A stretch of DNA of 64,000 nucleotides. Origin: Hippophae tibetana. Taxonomy: Eukaryota; Streptophyta; Magnoliopsida; Rosales; Elaeagnaceae. The notes below the pieces were generated by a model. The model did no database searches. It was not told where the DNA came from and saw only the letters and a list, made by a program, of their open reading frames with translations. The stretch is taken from assembly GCA_037013495.1 (NCBI GenBank), contig CM072811.1, positions 15,940,659 through 16,004,658 of the forward strand, read 5' to 3'. The translations under genes were made by a program, and so were the position numbers. The first letter of the stretch is position 1; every line of letters begins with the position of its first letter. Shown here one piece after another: positions 46,761 to 57,589 of the stretch.

Positions 46761-47503
46761 TTTTGTTTCTCAATTATTCATAGAAAACATCTTTTTGGAC
46801 TTCTTGCTGAAGGATGGGTCACCACTCAGACTAGGATTGAGAGATAGCAAGGAATTGGAATTCTGCTACTATAAAAAAAGAATTAGCTCCTTGATTCTCA
46901 GTTCCTTTATTATATTAAATCTTGTAGCCATAGCCTATGAGCTTAGGCAGCCAACATGCATGTGCTGGTGTGGTGATTCTTTGCTCCAATAAATACTTTA
47001 GACTTCCTTGATTAGTACGTACTGTGAAGTGTCTTCCTAATAAATAGGGACGTCATATACGAATAGCCTTTACCATAGCCAACATTTCCTTTTCGTAGGG
47101 AGACAATGCTAGAGCTGATCCCTTGAGGGTAGCACTAAAGTAAGCCATTAATCTATTTTCCTGGCTGAGAATTTCTCCAAGTCCAATGCCATTAGTATCA
47201 CATTCACCACAAAACATTGTGAGAAGTTAGGTAAATGTAGGATAGGCGGAGAGGTAAGGGCTCTTTTGAGTTGCTGGAAAGCTTTTATAGTAGCTTTATT
47301 CCAATGGAATCCATCCTTCCCTAGTAGGTGAGTTAAGGGTGCAGTCATTCCTCCAAAATGTCGAATAAACTTTCTGTAGAAATCTGCTAACCCCAAAAAA
47401 CCTATCATGCCTTTTTTTGAGGATCGTGTGGGCCATTCAACGACAACTCGAACCTTGGTTGGATCCACTGAGACCCTTTTGTTCTTAAATAAGGTGGCTT
47501 AAG

Positions 47504-47788
47504 TATTCCATTTGTGCTACCCTCAACTGATATTTAGAATCTTTACAAAACAGGTTGTGGTTAGTTAACAACTATAGGATAGAATGCAGATGTGAGACAT
47601 AATCCATCCAAGAGATGGATTACACCAATATGTCATCAAAGAAAACTAAGACAAACTTTCTGAGGAAGGGTTAGAATATGTCATTCATAAGACCTTGGAA
47701 AGTGGTTGGGCCATTAGTTAGTCCAAATGGCATTACCAAAAACTCATAGTGGCCTTCATGAGTTTTCAATTCTATTTTATGGGTGTCA
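47504..47788. repeat. 285-bp direct repeat, left copy
   Basis: It runs from TATTCCATTTGTGC to TATGGGTGTCA and codes on the minus strand for part of RT. The right copy is 49469-49753, also 285 bp. I count roughly eight or nine differences between them (about 3%). Confidence 0.93.
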
Positions 47789-49468
47789 AATCATATTATT
47801 TTCTTTTGATTTATATTTTTTTAGTACATTTAATTTGTCAACCGAAAACTTCTAATTTTATTCATACATCTCTTCCGAGCTCCGTACAAACACACCTCGT
47901 TAAATTAATTCACTATATTCCTATGAGAATTAAATTCACCAAGATTCATTACGTTCTAAGTTCTCAAATGGCCACACATACAATTAGGGTACATTCCTAT
48001 CCTTCATCATACATGTCATTCTATCTATGAGCAATATACACAAAAATGCCTCTTCCAAGTTTATTTATGTGCCACGAATCATTTGATAAAATTCGTAAAT
48101 AATCAAAAGCATTAAGCACAAAATAGAATAAACAACTCAAACGTCTTATAAATCGTTCAAAAATAATTAAAATAAAAGCATCATAAATTTAGATCAAATG
48201 CAACCCTAGAAAAATTAAATTACTTCATAAATTTAAAATAAAAATTACAATAGATACAGAAATATTAGATGAAGAAGAAGGAAAATTAAAACATCACTTA
48301 GAACAAATATTTGGCACACGCAGAACACAACAAAAGCCAAAAAAATGGCATCTGCGCGTTCTGTAATCCAAAACTGAACAACAAAAAAATCACAAAAACT
48401 AAACACCCCAAAACTCTCCAAAACTCCAAAAAACTTTTTTTACTCTATCATCCTATCTTCTATTTATAGCTAAAAAATACATCTAAATATTACATTTTTT
48501 ATTTATTTTTTTAAAATAAACGCGTAAAAAATTGTATCGAAAAATAAAAATCACGCGTATCGATTTTCGATATTTAAAATATTAATTAAAATCACGCGTA
48601 GACACAGAGAGCCGCTCGGATTTTTTAATTCAAAGTACATGCCACGTGTCAGCGTCTGATTCGCTGCTAGGATTTAATGCGGACACAAGAATTTGTTGCA
48701 CGGGAGACAACGGCTGCAACGCAGGTGTGATCCTGCGCTTTCGCACACATTGTAACATGACACATGTCATATCATGATTCGCTTAAAAATAGAGTGGGAT
48801 ATGAGACATCTTTTGATTAGCTGAAGATCTGGTTGCACACAGAGATCAGCGCACGGGATCAGAGGCGCGCGTAACGTGTGGGACAGCGGCTGGACGCGTC
48901 AGACACGTGGGTCCCACCTGCATGCCGGCCTGCGCAGCAGATGGGCCCCACTCGAGCGCCAAGCCACGTAAAAAATAAAGACCTGCACCCACTCGCTTTG
49001 GTCGGGTGTGATAAGGACGCGTGCATCGTAGCCATTTCTTCTTTGATCGGACGGTCCACGTTTCGTGCGTGATGTATGGTGCGTGGATTCTTCTCACCTG
49101 CGTAGAAAATTAAACTTTTTATTAATTGCATTTTGACCCACAAATTTATTTCAAATTACATTTTAAACTTTATTTAATTAAAACTAAGCCCTTTTCTAAT
49201 TAAAATTAAAATTAAGCCCGATTTTAATTTAAATTATATATTCGACTTTTATAAATTGCAATTAAAAAACTCTTTTTTTTTAAATTATATTTTTGGACAC
49301 AAATTTGCAATTAAGTACGTTTTCGATACAAATTATTTAATTTTCTTAAAATATATAAAAAAACAGAAAATACTAATTTATTATACTAAAATTAACTAAA
49401 ATCATTAAGAACATAGCAATTATAATTAATAAAATAGGTGAAAATAACTATATAAAATACAGTTATCA
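47789..49468 (-). repeat. LTR fragment copy 1 (1680 bp) in Y1
   Basis: It matches the solo LTR at 55471-57372 but starts at the place corresponding to about 55706, lacking about 235 bp of the end away from the promoter. The other end is complete (minus-strand start TGATAACTGTATTTT). On the minus strand it has G-box words (CACGTG at 48651 and 48904) upstream of a TATAAATAG box near 48461-48470. The GC-richer part (48640-49080) carries open frames that look incidental. Confidence 0.82.
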
Positions 49469-49753
49469 TATTCCATTTGTGCTACCCTCAACTGATATTT
49501 AGATTCTTTACGAAACAGGTTGTGGTTAGTTAACAACTATAGGATAGAATGCAGATGTGAGATATAATCCATCCAAGAGATGGAATACACCAATATGTCA
49601 TCAAAGCAAACTAAGACAAACTTCCTGAGGAAGGGTCAGAATATGTCATTCATAAGACCTTGGAAAGTGGTTGGGGCATTAGTTAGTCCAAATGGCATTA
49701 CCAAAAACTCATAGTGGCCTTCATGAGTTTTCAATTCTACTTTATGGGTGTCA
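49469..49753. repeat. 285-bp direct repeat, right copy
   Basis: Copy of 47504-47788, directly abutting the complete end of the LTR fragment. At most positions where the two copies differ (AGATTC for AGAATC, CTTCCTG for CTTTCTG, TTGGGGC for TTGGGCC) it agrees with chromovirus Y2 (62845-63120), suggesting the two halves of Y1 come from different element copies. Confidence 0.93.
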
Positions 49754-50506
49754 TCTTCATGAACCCTAATTTGATGATAACCTTACCTAAGGTCCAGTTT
49801 GGAGTAAACCTTGGCTGCATGAATTTCATCTAGCAGTTCATCAATGAAAGGGATAGGGTACTTATCTTTATTAGTCATGGTATTCAAAGCTCGGTAGTCG
49901 ACAAAAAAACCTCTAAGTTCCATCAACCTTCTTAACTAACAACACTGGTGAAGAAAAGAGACTATTGCTTGGATTTATCAGTTGGGACTCTAAGAGTTCT
50001 TATACCATCTTTTCTATCTCATTTTTTTGATAATGTGGGTAGTATTATGGTCTAACATTCACTGGTCTCGAGCTAGGCTGTAAGGGAATTCTATGATCCT
50101 GCATCCGTGTATAAGGTAAGCAGATGAATGGATCAAATATCTTAAGTAATTCACTTAATAGTTTCCTTATATCATGAGGGTAAGTCTAGGGAGGATCCAT
50201 GTGACTGTTACTGGGTTTTATTTGAAGGAACAATGATGTCCTCTATTGACTATTACATTCTTTGTTAGTTAGGGCAGACATATTGGTTCTTCCCAACCCT
50301 TGGAGAGTATAGGAGCCTCCGTCTGTGTGGAAGCTCAGGCTGAGTTTCTTGTACTCTATCTGAATAGGTCCTAGGGTTTCTAACCATTGAACCACTAACA
50401 CTAGTTAGCAAGCTACTACCGGCAGCACATAGTAGTCAACCACTACTGGGTAGCCTTGAATGTTGAGAGTGAGAATGCAGCATTGCCCCACACATTCTAA
50501 CTTTTC

Positions 50507-50917
50507 TCAGTTTGCTACCATTACTTCCAATTTCTTACTTCTTTCTATAGGCAGATTGAAGTGAGAAACTATGTCCTGATCTATGAAGCTATGGGTACTA
50601 CCTTCATCTATTAGTACTAATATAGTTTTATTTTTTAGTTTTCCCATAATACGTATAGTTTGGGGGTGTTCAGTACTTGCTATAGCATGGAATGATATTT
50701 TTGGTAACATTTCGTGGTAGTCTTCCCCTAGTGTGAGATTTTCACACTCAACTACTTCATTAGGGTTCCAATCCTCCATCATAAATAGTTTTGGACGCGT
50801 GCAGCGATGTCCAGCCACAAGTTTTTCTTCACAGTAGTAGCACAACCCCTTCTCTTGTCTTTCACGTGCTTCTTGGCTAGTCATCTTTTGGAAGGTTACT
50901 GGTTGAGCTACATTCAC
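50507..50917 (-). pseudogene. Chromovirus Y1 zinc knuckle and aspartic protease
   Basis: An open stretch of 136 codons shows EKGLCYYCEEKLVAGHRC, a chromovirus-type nucleocapsid finger, and about 75 residues later VLIDEGSTHSFID, the protease active site (usual form LIDSGSTHNF, Asp kept). It is the best preserved part of Y1 but is flanked by breaks. Confidence 0.88.
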
Positions 50918-51007
50918 ACGTTGTGCATGTGCTGGGCCTAGTAATCCAATTGTCTTATTGGATGTTTGTTTAGGTTAAGCTGTTTGAAACAGATAACGAG
51001 GGTTTGT

Positions 51008-51480
51008 TATAGATTTCTTTTATAAGATGTTCCACTTTTCAATCAATCTAGCTACTCCAATGGTGTCAGCTAGTGTTTTTGGCTGTTTGATTTTTACATC
51101 AATTTGAATGTCATCCCTTGGCCCGACGATGAAACATCCAATGAGAAATTCCTCTGGTAACCCATCCCCGCGATAAGATAGCTTTTTAAAGGATTCTTGG
51201 TAAGTGGAAACACTCTTGGTGTGCTTAAGGCATGATAATGCTTCTGAAGGATCCTCATAGTCAGTAAGTCCAAATCTCAGTTGAATGGATTTAGTGAACT
51301 CCTCCCAGGTGAGTGGTCTATGGAATTTTGTTTGCCACCGATGCCATTGCACGTTGGTCTTAAGCAATGTTTGTAAACTTAAAGTACTGCTCATCCTTAT
51401 AAATCCACCCAATAGGATCTTCTCCGACAAATCTTGGAAATGATAATTTCATATTAGGTAGTGGGTTCTTGTTCGTAGAC
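51008..51480 (-). pseudogene. Chromovirus Y1 gag, truncated by plastid DNA
   Basis: Positions 51020-51430 are open for 136 codons with LSLQTLLKTNVQWHRW, PLTWEEFTKSIQLRFG and STYQESFKKLSYR, the retrotransposon Gag capsid. The reading continues a little upstream (PRFVGEDPIG-like) until plastid sequence starts near 51481, so the Gag N-terminus is lost. Confidence 0.85.
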
Positions 51481-51498
51481 CGATTTTGGTTATTAGTA

Positions 51499-51804
51499 CT
51501 ACTTATTCAACAAATTGGATTGATTGTTGCGGGTTGATTTTCTGTTACGATAAATTGATGAAACAATAGCTAATCCAATAGTTGCTTCAACGGCTGCAAT
51601 AGCTATAACAATAATTGAGAAAATATTTCCTTTTAATTGGCGAGTATCAAAAAAATCAAAAAATGTTATAAAATTGATATTAACTGCATTTAGTATAAGT
51701 TCAAGACAAATAAGATCTCTAACCATATTTCGACTCGTGATCAATCCATAGATACCGGTAGAAAATAAGTAGGCACTCAAAACAAGTACATGTTCGAGCA
51801 TCAT
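51499..51804 (-). CDS. ndhE: NdhE-like subunit, uninterrupted NUPT copy
   Basis: NdhE is a small membrane subunit of the plastid NAD(P)H dehydrogenase-like complex. The frame is open for 101 residues from [20 protein letters not shown] to NQSNLLNK, full length for the family. I chose the start at 51804 because the homologous protein begins MLEHV; the frame extends six codons further upstream (to 51822). There are unusual replacements (DLICLEL for ALMCLEL, VEATIG for AEAAIG). It sits in nuclear context without a plastid promoter, so it is almost certainly not expressed as protein. Confidence 0.8.
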   Translation of the reverse strand: MMLEHVLVLSAYLFSTGIYGLITSRNMVRDLICLELILNAVNINFITFFDFFDTRQLKGNIFSIIVIAIAAVEATIGLAIVSSIYRNRKSTRNNQSNLLNK

Positions 51805-52045
51805 TGACCGACTCCTTATCAATTTTGATTCATTTCAATAGAATATGAACAAAAATTCAATGGATTCAATTGACTAGAATATAAAAATTACTAATATATA
51901 TATATTAATATTGATAATAAATTGAATAAAAGATTTCTATTTTAGAAATCAAAAATCTTCAATTATTCTAATTAAATAGAAATAGATGTAATAACATAGA
52001 GTGAGGTTTCTTTTGGATTTTTGTTGCTAATTCTATAGATTTTTT

Positions 52046-52582
52046 TTACTGACGTGCCGTCTCTATTGCACCTATCAAAGAAACTAAAAGAATTATTGAA
52101 ATGAATTCAAATGGAAGAAAAACATCTGTTGATAAATGAATTCCAATTTGTTGATTATTACTTATCAAATCTTGCTCTATAATCTGGATTGACCTTGTAG
52201 TCCAAATAATCCCATACCATGACGTATCCATAATAGTAGTCAATAGTAAAATAAAAATACTTGTACAAACCAGAAAAGTAACCCCGTCTCCAACGGTCCA
52301 AAGAGTCAAATCTTTGTATTATTCTGAAATATTCATGAACATCACAGCAAATAAGATTAAAACATTTATATCCCCTACATAAATATAAATAAGCAATAGT
52401 GCAGCAGCTACAAAATAGGAGTTTAATAGAATATATAATAAGGATATCCAAACAAGAACCAGTCCCAATGAAAAGGCAGAATAAATTGGATTGGTAAATA
52501 AGACTACTCCTATAGCTCCTAATATAAGACCTAATCCCAAAAAGATTAAAATAAAATCATGTATTGGTCCACACAAATCCAT
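52046..52582 (-). pseudogene. ndhG: ndhG, NUPT copy with one premature stop
   Basis: NdhG is a membrane subunit of the same complex. The frame runs [18 protein letters not shown] to [10 protein letters not shown], then TAA near 52316-52318, then continues in the same frame [15 protein letters not shown] to [10 protein letters not shown]. Overall length (about 178 codons) is close to the normal 176. A small in-frame insertion gives [10 protein letters not shown] where LIYVGAIN is usual. Confidence 0.9.
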
Positions 52583-52800
52583 TATATGTAAAAAAGAGAT
52601 AAATAAATCAAAAAATAATTTATGACCTTATTGAGACACGACCAGGAAAAAATTATTATGACTCTTAATAAATTCCTAATTAAATACTAAGAGTAAAGGG
52701 TGTATTAATGTAGGCCATGTTATTGGTATTGGATTCATTTATTTCGATCAAAACAAAATCTTAGTAATTAAAGTTTTTCTTTAATCAAGAATCGAGGGAT

Positions 52801-53244
52801 TTACTTATTTATTTTGGACGAATTGGAAATTGTTAGAATTGTATAATCGTTAATTACTAACATTGGTAAACGACCCAAAGAAATTTGAATATAATTCAAT
52901 TAGTGATGATCATAAGTGGAAATTTAATATTCTTTAGTCATTGATAAATAATTTGTAATTAAGTAATCGTTTCTTCCGAATATCCATTTCCAATTTCCAA
53001 TCAACAACGGGTAGGTTTATAGGACATACACAAACACATACTTCATAAGCAATACATTTATCAAATTCAAAATGGATTCGACTGTGAAAACACTCCACGA
53101 TGATTAATTTTTCATAAGGGTATTGAATAGTTATAGGTAAATGATTTGCGTGGGATAAGGTAATCATGAAACTTTGACAATGTACCTTGCCGCTCGTACT
53201 GTTTGTTGACCATAATTCATGAATCTTGTTACCATAGGGAACAT
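52801..53244 (-). pseudogene. ndhI: ndhI, NUPT copy with frameshift and internal deletion
   Basis: NdhI carries two 4Fe-4S clusters. It starts [21 protein letters not shown] at 53244, loses one G (frameshift near 53167), and continues [20 protein letters not shown]. The first cluster reads [16 protein letters not shown], with one Cys changed to Tyr. After KKRLLNY the segment that normally holds the second cluster (CIFCGNCVEYCP) is missing, and the reading resumes at LSMTKEY with stops, then [15 protein letters not shown] to the stop at 52801. Confidence 0.92.
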
Positions 53245-53857
53245 ATTGTAAATATATATTAAGAATAAAATGTTTATTTTTCTTGTTTAAGCCAAGTCAT
53301 GAATATAGAATACTATATTCCTTTATAGCAAAACGAGTTGGAAAGATGTTGTTAATAACAGATTCCCCAAAGATATGGGTAAAAGAAATTTTCATCCAAG
53401 ATTCAACAGTTGGTCCATTCTTAGCCTAGGTAAAGTCCATATTGTTGCAATAGAAATAAACAAGAACGAATAAGTTTTAGCTAATGTAATAAAGATACCA
53501 ATTGTTGCTCTAAAAACTCCATATGTTTATTTCAAAAAGATCATAAACAAATAGATATGGAATAGCGAGATTCTAACCCCCAAGTACAGAACTGTTACAA
53601 ATAATGAAGAAACCAATAGGTTTAGATAAGAAGCAACGTAAAATAAACCAAATTTTATACCTGAGTATTCAGTTTGATAACCTGCCACTAATTCTTCTTC
53701 TAGTTCTGGTAAATCAAAAGGTAATCTCTCACATTCTACTAGCGAGGAAATTAAAAAAATGATAAATCCTATGGGTTGATGCCACAAATTCCATCCCCAA
53801 AAACCATATTTTGATTGTGCCTCAACTATATTAACTATACTTGAACTATTAGATAAT

Positions 53858-55125
53858 CATAGTCGATGATACCATCACTGTTACCATCGCTATTACAGAA
53901 CTGTACATGAGATTTTCATCTCATATGGCTCCTTGAGGGCCATAAATAAATTTAAGGGCATGTTGGGATTATTTTATCTCGATATGGTTATAAAATAATG
54001 TACAAATAGATCATGTGGCACTGAATTAGACCAATTCAATTATGTCTGTTATATTTTAATTTCTTATTTTTTCATTCTATTTTATTTTTAATTAAATTCT
54101 AATAAAAAAGTAAAAAAGAAAACCATAAATAATTAGAAAAATTCTTTTTGAATTCTTTAATATAAAGAAAATAATAATAAATAAAGAATCAATAAAAAAA
54201 GTACCTCTGAATTGATCTCATCCTTTTTTTAATAATTTGAATACTCAATTCAATTTTTCGTGGTTGAGTAATAACTAAATTCTTCAATAAAATACTCCTT
54301 GTAAAAATATCAATAACCTATCCTTTCACTTACAAAAAAAAAATACATTATAAGAGTTCATGAATTTTGATACGAATTGTATATATGGATATAAGAAAAA
54401 AAACGAATATAAGGAAAGAATAAAAAAGACTTTTTTTCTATTGTAATTGTATTCTTTTCTATAATATATTTTTCTTTTTTTGTTCCTATTATTCTTTCTG
54501 TTTCTGAGAAATAGGGGATTTACAAAAGAAAAGGGGATTATTTTGTTTCCAATAGTCATTTAATTAATCGGCAGATATGGGTATACTCTAGATCAGAATC
54601 GTGGGGAGTACTCTCTGATCATTTCTACAAATTTAAAGCCCCAATTAGTACTTTTTCTATAATTGTGCAATTATCCAAAAAATCCTTTTTGGGATAATTT
54701 ACACAATCTCCATTACTAATCCTTTGTGTACCTTGGTGTTTCTAACCATCTGCTCATTTTTGTTCAATCCCCCATTATGGTCATACATGTATGTATGAAA
54801 ATACATACAAACAATAACAAAAACTTAATACGGTTGATCTTTTGAGCCTGCTTCAAGTCAGGATAACTAATCAACCAATCTTAAGGGAACAGTATCTTCT
54901 GCTTATGTTTATTTCCGTTCAATGCTCTAACTCTTATACATAGAAAATGAGACTCAAAATTTTAACTACTTATTTATATATAAGCTATAAGCCATTTTTT
55001 TCACTCATATAACTATCTGATTTAGTTCATCAATCTGAATAATGAATAAAAAATCTACTCAAGTAGTTCTGTCTCCCTTTAAAAAGGAGGGAATGTAGAA
55101 AATTTCATGTCTCAATGAATCGCAC
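53858..55125 (-). other. ndhA group II intron, NUPT copy
   Basis: The 5' edge on the minus strand is GTGCGATTCATTG, a group II intron start, right after exon 1. Near the 3' edge, domain V is visible at 53896-53931: GAGCCATATGAGATG, an AAAAT-containing loop side, then CTCATGTACAGTTCTG. Compared with the usual plastid form (GAGCCGTATGAGGTG) it carries transitions. A poly-T/A-rich middle (54060-54550) has no gene; a 77-codon open frame there is incidental. Confidence 0.85.
53896..53931 (-). ncRNA. Group II intron domain V hairpin (decayed)
   Basis: The two arms GAGCCATATGAGAT and ATCTCATGTACAGTTC can still pair around GAAA. Domain V is the catalytic core of group II introns. In the nucleus it would not splice. 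Confidence 0.75.
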
Positions 55126-55470
55126 GTAGAGATATTGATAACACACATCAAGTTAATGGTATTTCACAACTAATCGATTGAGCAGTAGCTCGTAGACCAC
55201 CTAAAAAGGAATATTTATTATTTGATATGTACCCTGATATAAGAAGTTCAATGAGGGCTATATTTGAAATGGAAATCCATAAAAAAACACTAATGTTTAG
55301 ATCCGCTAAAACAAGATAATAGCCAAAAGAAACTACCAAATAGCTTAATAAAATGGATATAACTACTATTGATGGTCCGATACTGAATAAATGCGTATTT
55401 CCTTTAGATGGAAGAATGTTTTCTTTGAAAATCATTTTTGTCCCATCTACTAGAGCTTGAAGAACCATGT

Positions 55471-57372
55471 TGTCTCTTTTGGAGAACATAAAATCGTGCA
55501 AGTATACACGGTCACAAGTAATAAATTTGATAAGTAAGTTATTGTTCCAACGGAGATTTGTTACTACAGTTTGTTAAGTACTAAAACTATTCACTCTGAT
55601 TTTATCCAAAATAATCGTTAATTAGAAGATGATTTAACTAACTAAAAAGTTTTATAACAAAATAAAAGAATATTCTAGGATTGCAGTTTTCACCAAATTA
55701 GTCCACTCGAATCATATCATTTTCTCTTTATTTATATTTTTTGTAAATTTAATTTCTCAACCGAAAACTTCTAATTTTATCCATACATCTCTTGCAAGCT
55801 TTGTATAGACACACTTCATTAAATTAATTCACTATATTCTTATGAGAATTAAATTCACCAAGATTCATTACGTTCTAAGTTCTCAAATGGCCACACATAC
55901 AATAAAGGTATATTCCTATCCTTCATATATACATGTTATTCTATCCATGAGCAATATACACAAAAATGCCTCTTCTAAGTTTATTTAAGTGCCACACATC
56001 AATTGATAATTTTTCCAATAATCAAAAGCATTAAGCACAAATAGAATAAACAAATTAAAAATCTCATAAATATTTCAAAAATAATTAAACCCAAGCTTCA
56101 TAAATTTAGATAAAATGCAACCCTAGAAAAATTAAATTAGTTCATAATAAAAATTAAGATTACAGCAATTAAGGAATATCAGTTATAGAACACAAAGAAA
56201 ATTAAGACATTTCTGCTCTTAAATTTTTGACACACACGGAACATAGCAGAAGCCAAAAATGGCTTCTGCGTGTTCCATAGTTCAGGCCTCCAACCGAACA
56301 CCAAAACGAACCCCAAAATCGAACCTTTTTTTCTAGCATTAAATGCCCTATTTATAGCTCCAAAAATACATCAAAAAATATTAAGCTTGTGAGACATTTT
56401 TATTTAATCACGCATACACGCGTATGAAAATGGGGATATCGAAATTGTTATTTTATCGTATGCGTGGGAGACATAAAAATAGCTAGACGGCGTTATTTCT
56501 GATTCATTATTAATAAAACCTACATGCCACGTGTCATCATCTGATTCGCTGTAAGAAATAGTGGGACACGTGGAAGAATTTCATACGGTTTTATGAACGG
56601 GCACATGTAGAATGTGTTGCATGAGATAAACGGTGCCGAGAAACATGGGGGACAGAAAGCTGCTGCAAATGCGTGCGCTGGTTCTACGTTTTTGTGTTCA
56701 CCAAAACGTGCCACATGTTAGCCCATGATTTCCTGCAAGAAATAGTGGGACACGTGGCAGACTTTAAATGGTTAGAGGGAGAGGTTGCACGTGGTTGCGC
56801 CGCATGGGATCAACGCATGTGAGACACGTGGGCCCTACCCTACACGCCGACCAGCACAATATGTGGGCCCCACACGAGTATCGAGCAACGTGTAACCAGA
56901 AAACCCACGTCCATTCGCTTTTGTCGTGTTTGCAATACACGCATTGATCATCACCGTTGATAGTCTGATCTGACAGTGCGCGTGGTGCGCAGACAATTGC
57001 TACACGTGAACTTCTTTCCTGCGGAGAAAAATTAACTTTTCTTAATTGCATTTTAGCCCTCCAATTTAATTCAAATAAAATTTTAAACTTTGATTAATTG
57101 CAATTAAACCATTTATCTAATTTAAATTAACTTTTACACTTTTATTAATTGCAATTTGAACACTCTTTTAATTTAAATTATATTTTTAGACTACAATATT
57201 TGCAATTAAGTCCTTTTTCGACTCATTTTCTTTAATTTTCTTAAAAATATATTCCTTAAAAAATAAACAGTAAATATTAATTTATTTCATTAAAATTAAC
57301 TAAAAATGTTACAAACATAGCAATTTTAATTAATAAAATAGATGAAAATAACTATATAAAATAAAGTTATCA
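55471..57372 (-). repeat. Solo LTR copy 2 (1902 bp) inserted in ndhA exon 1
   Basis: Plus-strand ends are TGTCTCTTTTGG and AAAGTTATCA, giving TG...CA termini. Flanking 5-mers CATGT and CATCC agree at three of five bases, so a decayed target duplication is possible. On the minus strand it has CACGTG G-boxes (56527, 56569, 56749, 56826), a TATAAATAG-type box near 56348-56356, and near its other end CTTGCAC and TCCGTTGGAACAATAAC words like those at gypsy LTR 3' ends. It is related to the fragment at 47789-49468. Confidence 0.8.
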
Positions 57373-57589
57373 CATCCCCAAGGGTCCAACGTATTTAGGT
57401 CTGATACGTTGTTATATCCTTGTAGAGATTTCTCTTTCTATCCATAAAATTACCAGTACACCTATTGTGATTCCCAATACAAAAGTCAAAATGGGATTAA
57501 TAACCCATATAATTCCATAGACCTTTTTAAAAAATTCTAATCTAGAAAAAGAATTGATACCTTGTACTTTTGTTGTATCAATTATCATT

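Larger units (their letters stand above)
46850..50050 (-). pseudogene. Chromovirus Y1 RT/RNase H, split by LTR fragment
   Basis: Right of the insertion (about 49905-49500) RT shows [23 protein letters not shown], a stop, [31 protein letters not shown] and the catalytic CFDDILVYS. Left of it (47148-47468) come VEWPTRSSKKGMIGFLGLAD, FYRKFIRHFGGMTAPL and LTSPPILHLPNFSQ, the RT end and RNase H start. The 285-bp segment encoding the MPFGLTNAP to CFDDILV part is present on both sides of the insert. Confidence 0.88.
45323..51480 (-). mobile_element. Chromovirus Y1 (Ty3/gypsy with chromodomain), dead
   Basis: Minus-strand order is gag (51480-51008), zinc knuckle and protease (50917-50507), RT and RNase H (50050-46850), integrase (46760-45996), chromodomain (about 45640-45480), 3' LTR. 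Its RT is interrupted by an LTR fragment at 47789-49468 between 285-bp direct repeats. Its gag end is replaced by plastid DNA at 51481. A second, partial copy lies at 62456-64000. Confidence 0.88.
53323..57588 (-). pseudogene. ndhA: ndhA, NUPT copy: two exons, group II intron, LTR insertion
   Basis: NdhA is a membrane subunit of the plastid NDH complex. Exon 1 starts at 57588 ([20 protein letters not shown]), has CAA to TAA after REISTRI, and is cut after GPLG by a solo LTR (55471-57372). It resumes at [10 protein letters not shown] (55465) and runs to EIPLT, then TGA in place of a Leu codon, then CVLSISL, ending at 55126. The intron is 53858-55125. Exon 2 (about 53857-53323) has [20 protein letters not shown], a TAG and frame changes near 53560, then [12 protein letters not shown] to SFQLVLL. 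The start follows the ndhH stop by one base. Confidence 0.93.

Noticed and set aside
48846-49143. Two overlapping minus-strand frames of 83 and 94 codons
   Set aside because: They lie in the GC-richer promoter part of an LTR; the related LTR copy at 55471-57372 does not keep them.
54326-54559. 77-codon minus-strand frame
   Set aside because: Lies within the ndhA group II intron, Lys/Asn/Phe-rich from AT composition; plastid ndhA introns do not encode a protein here.
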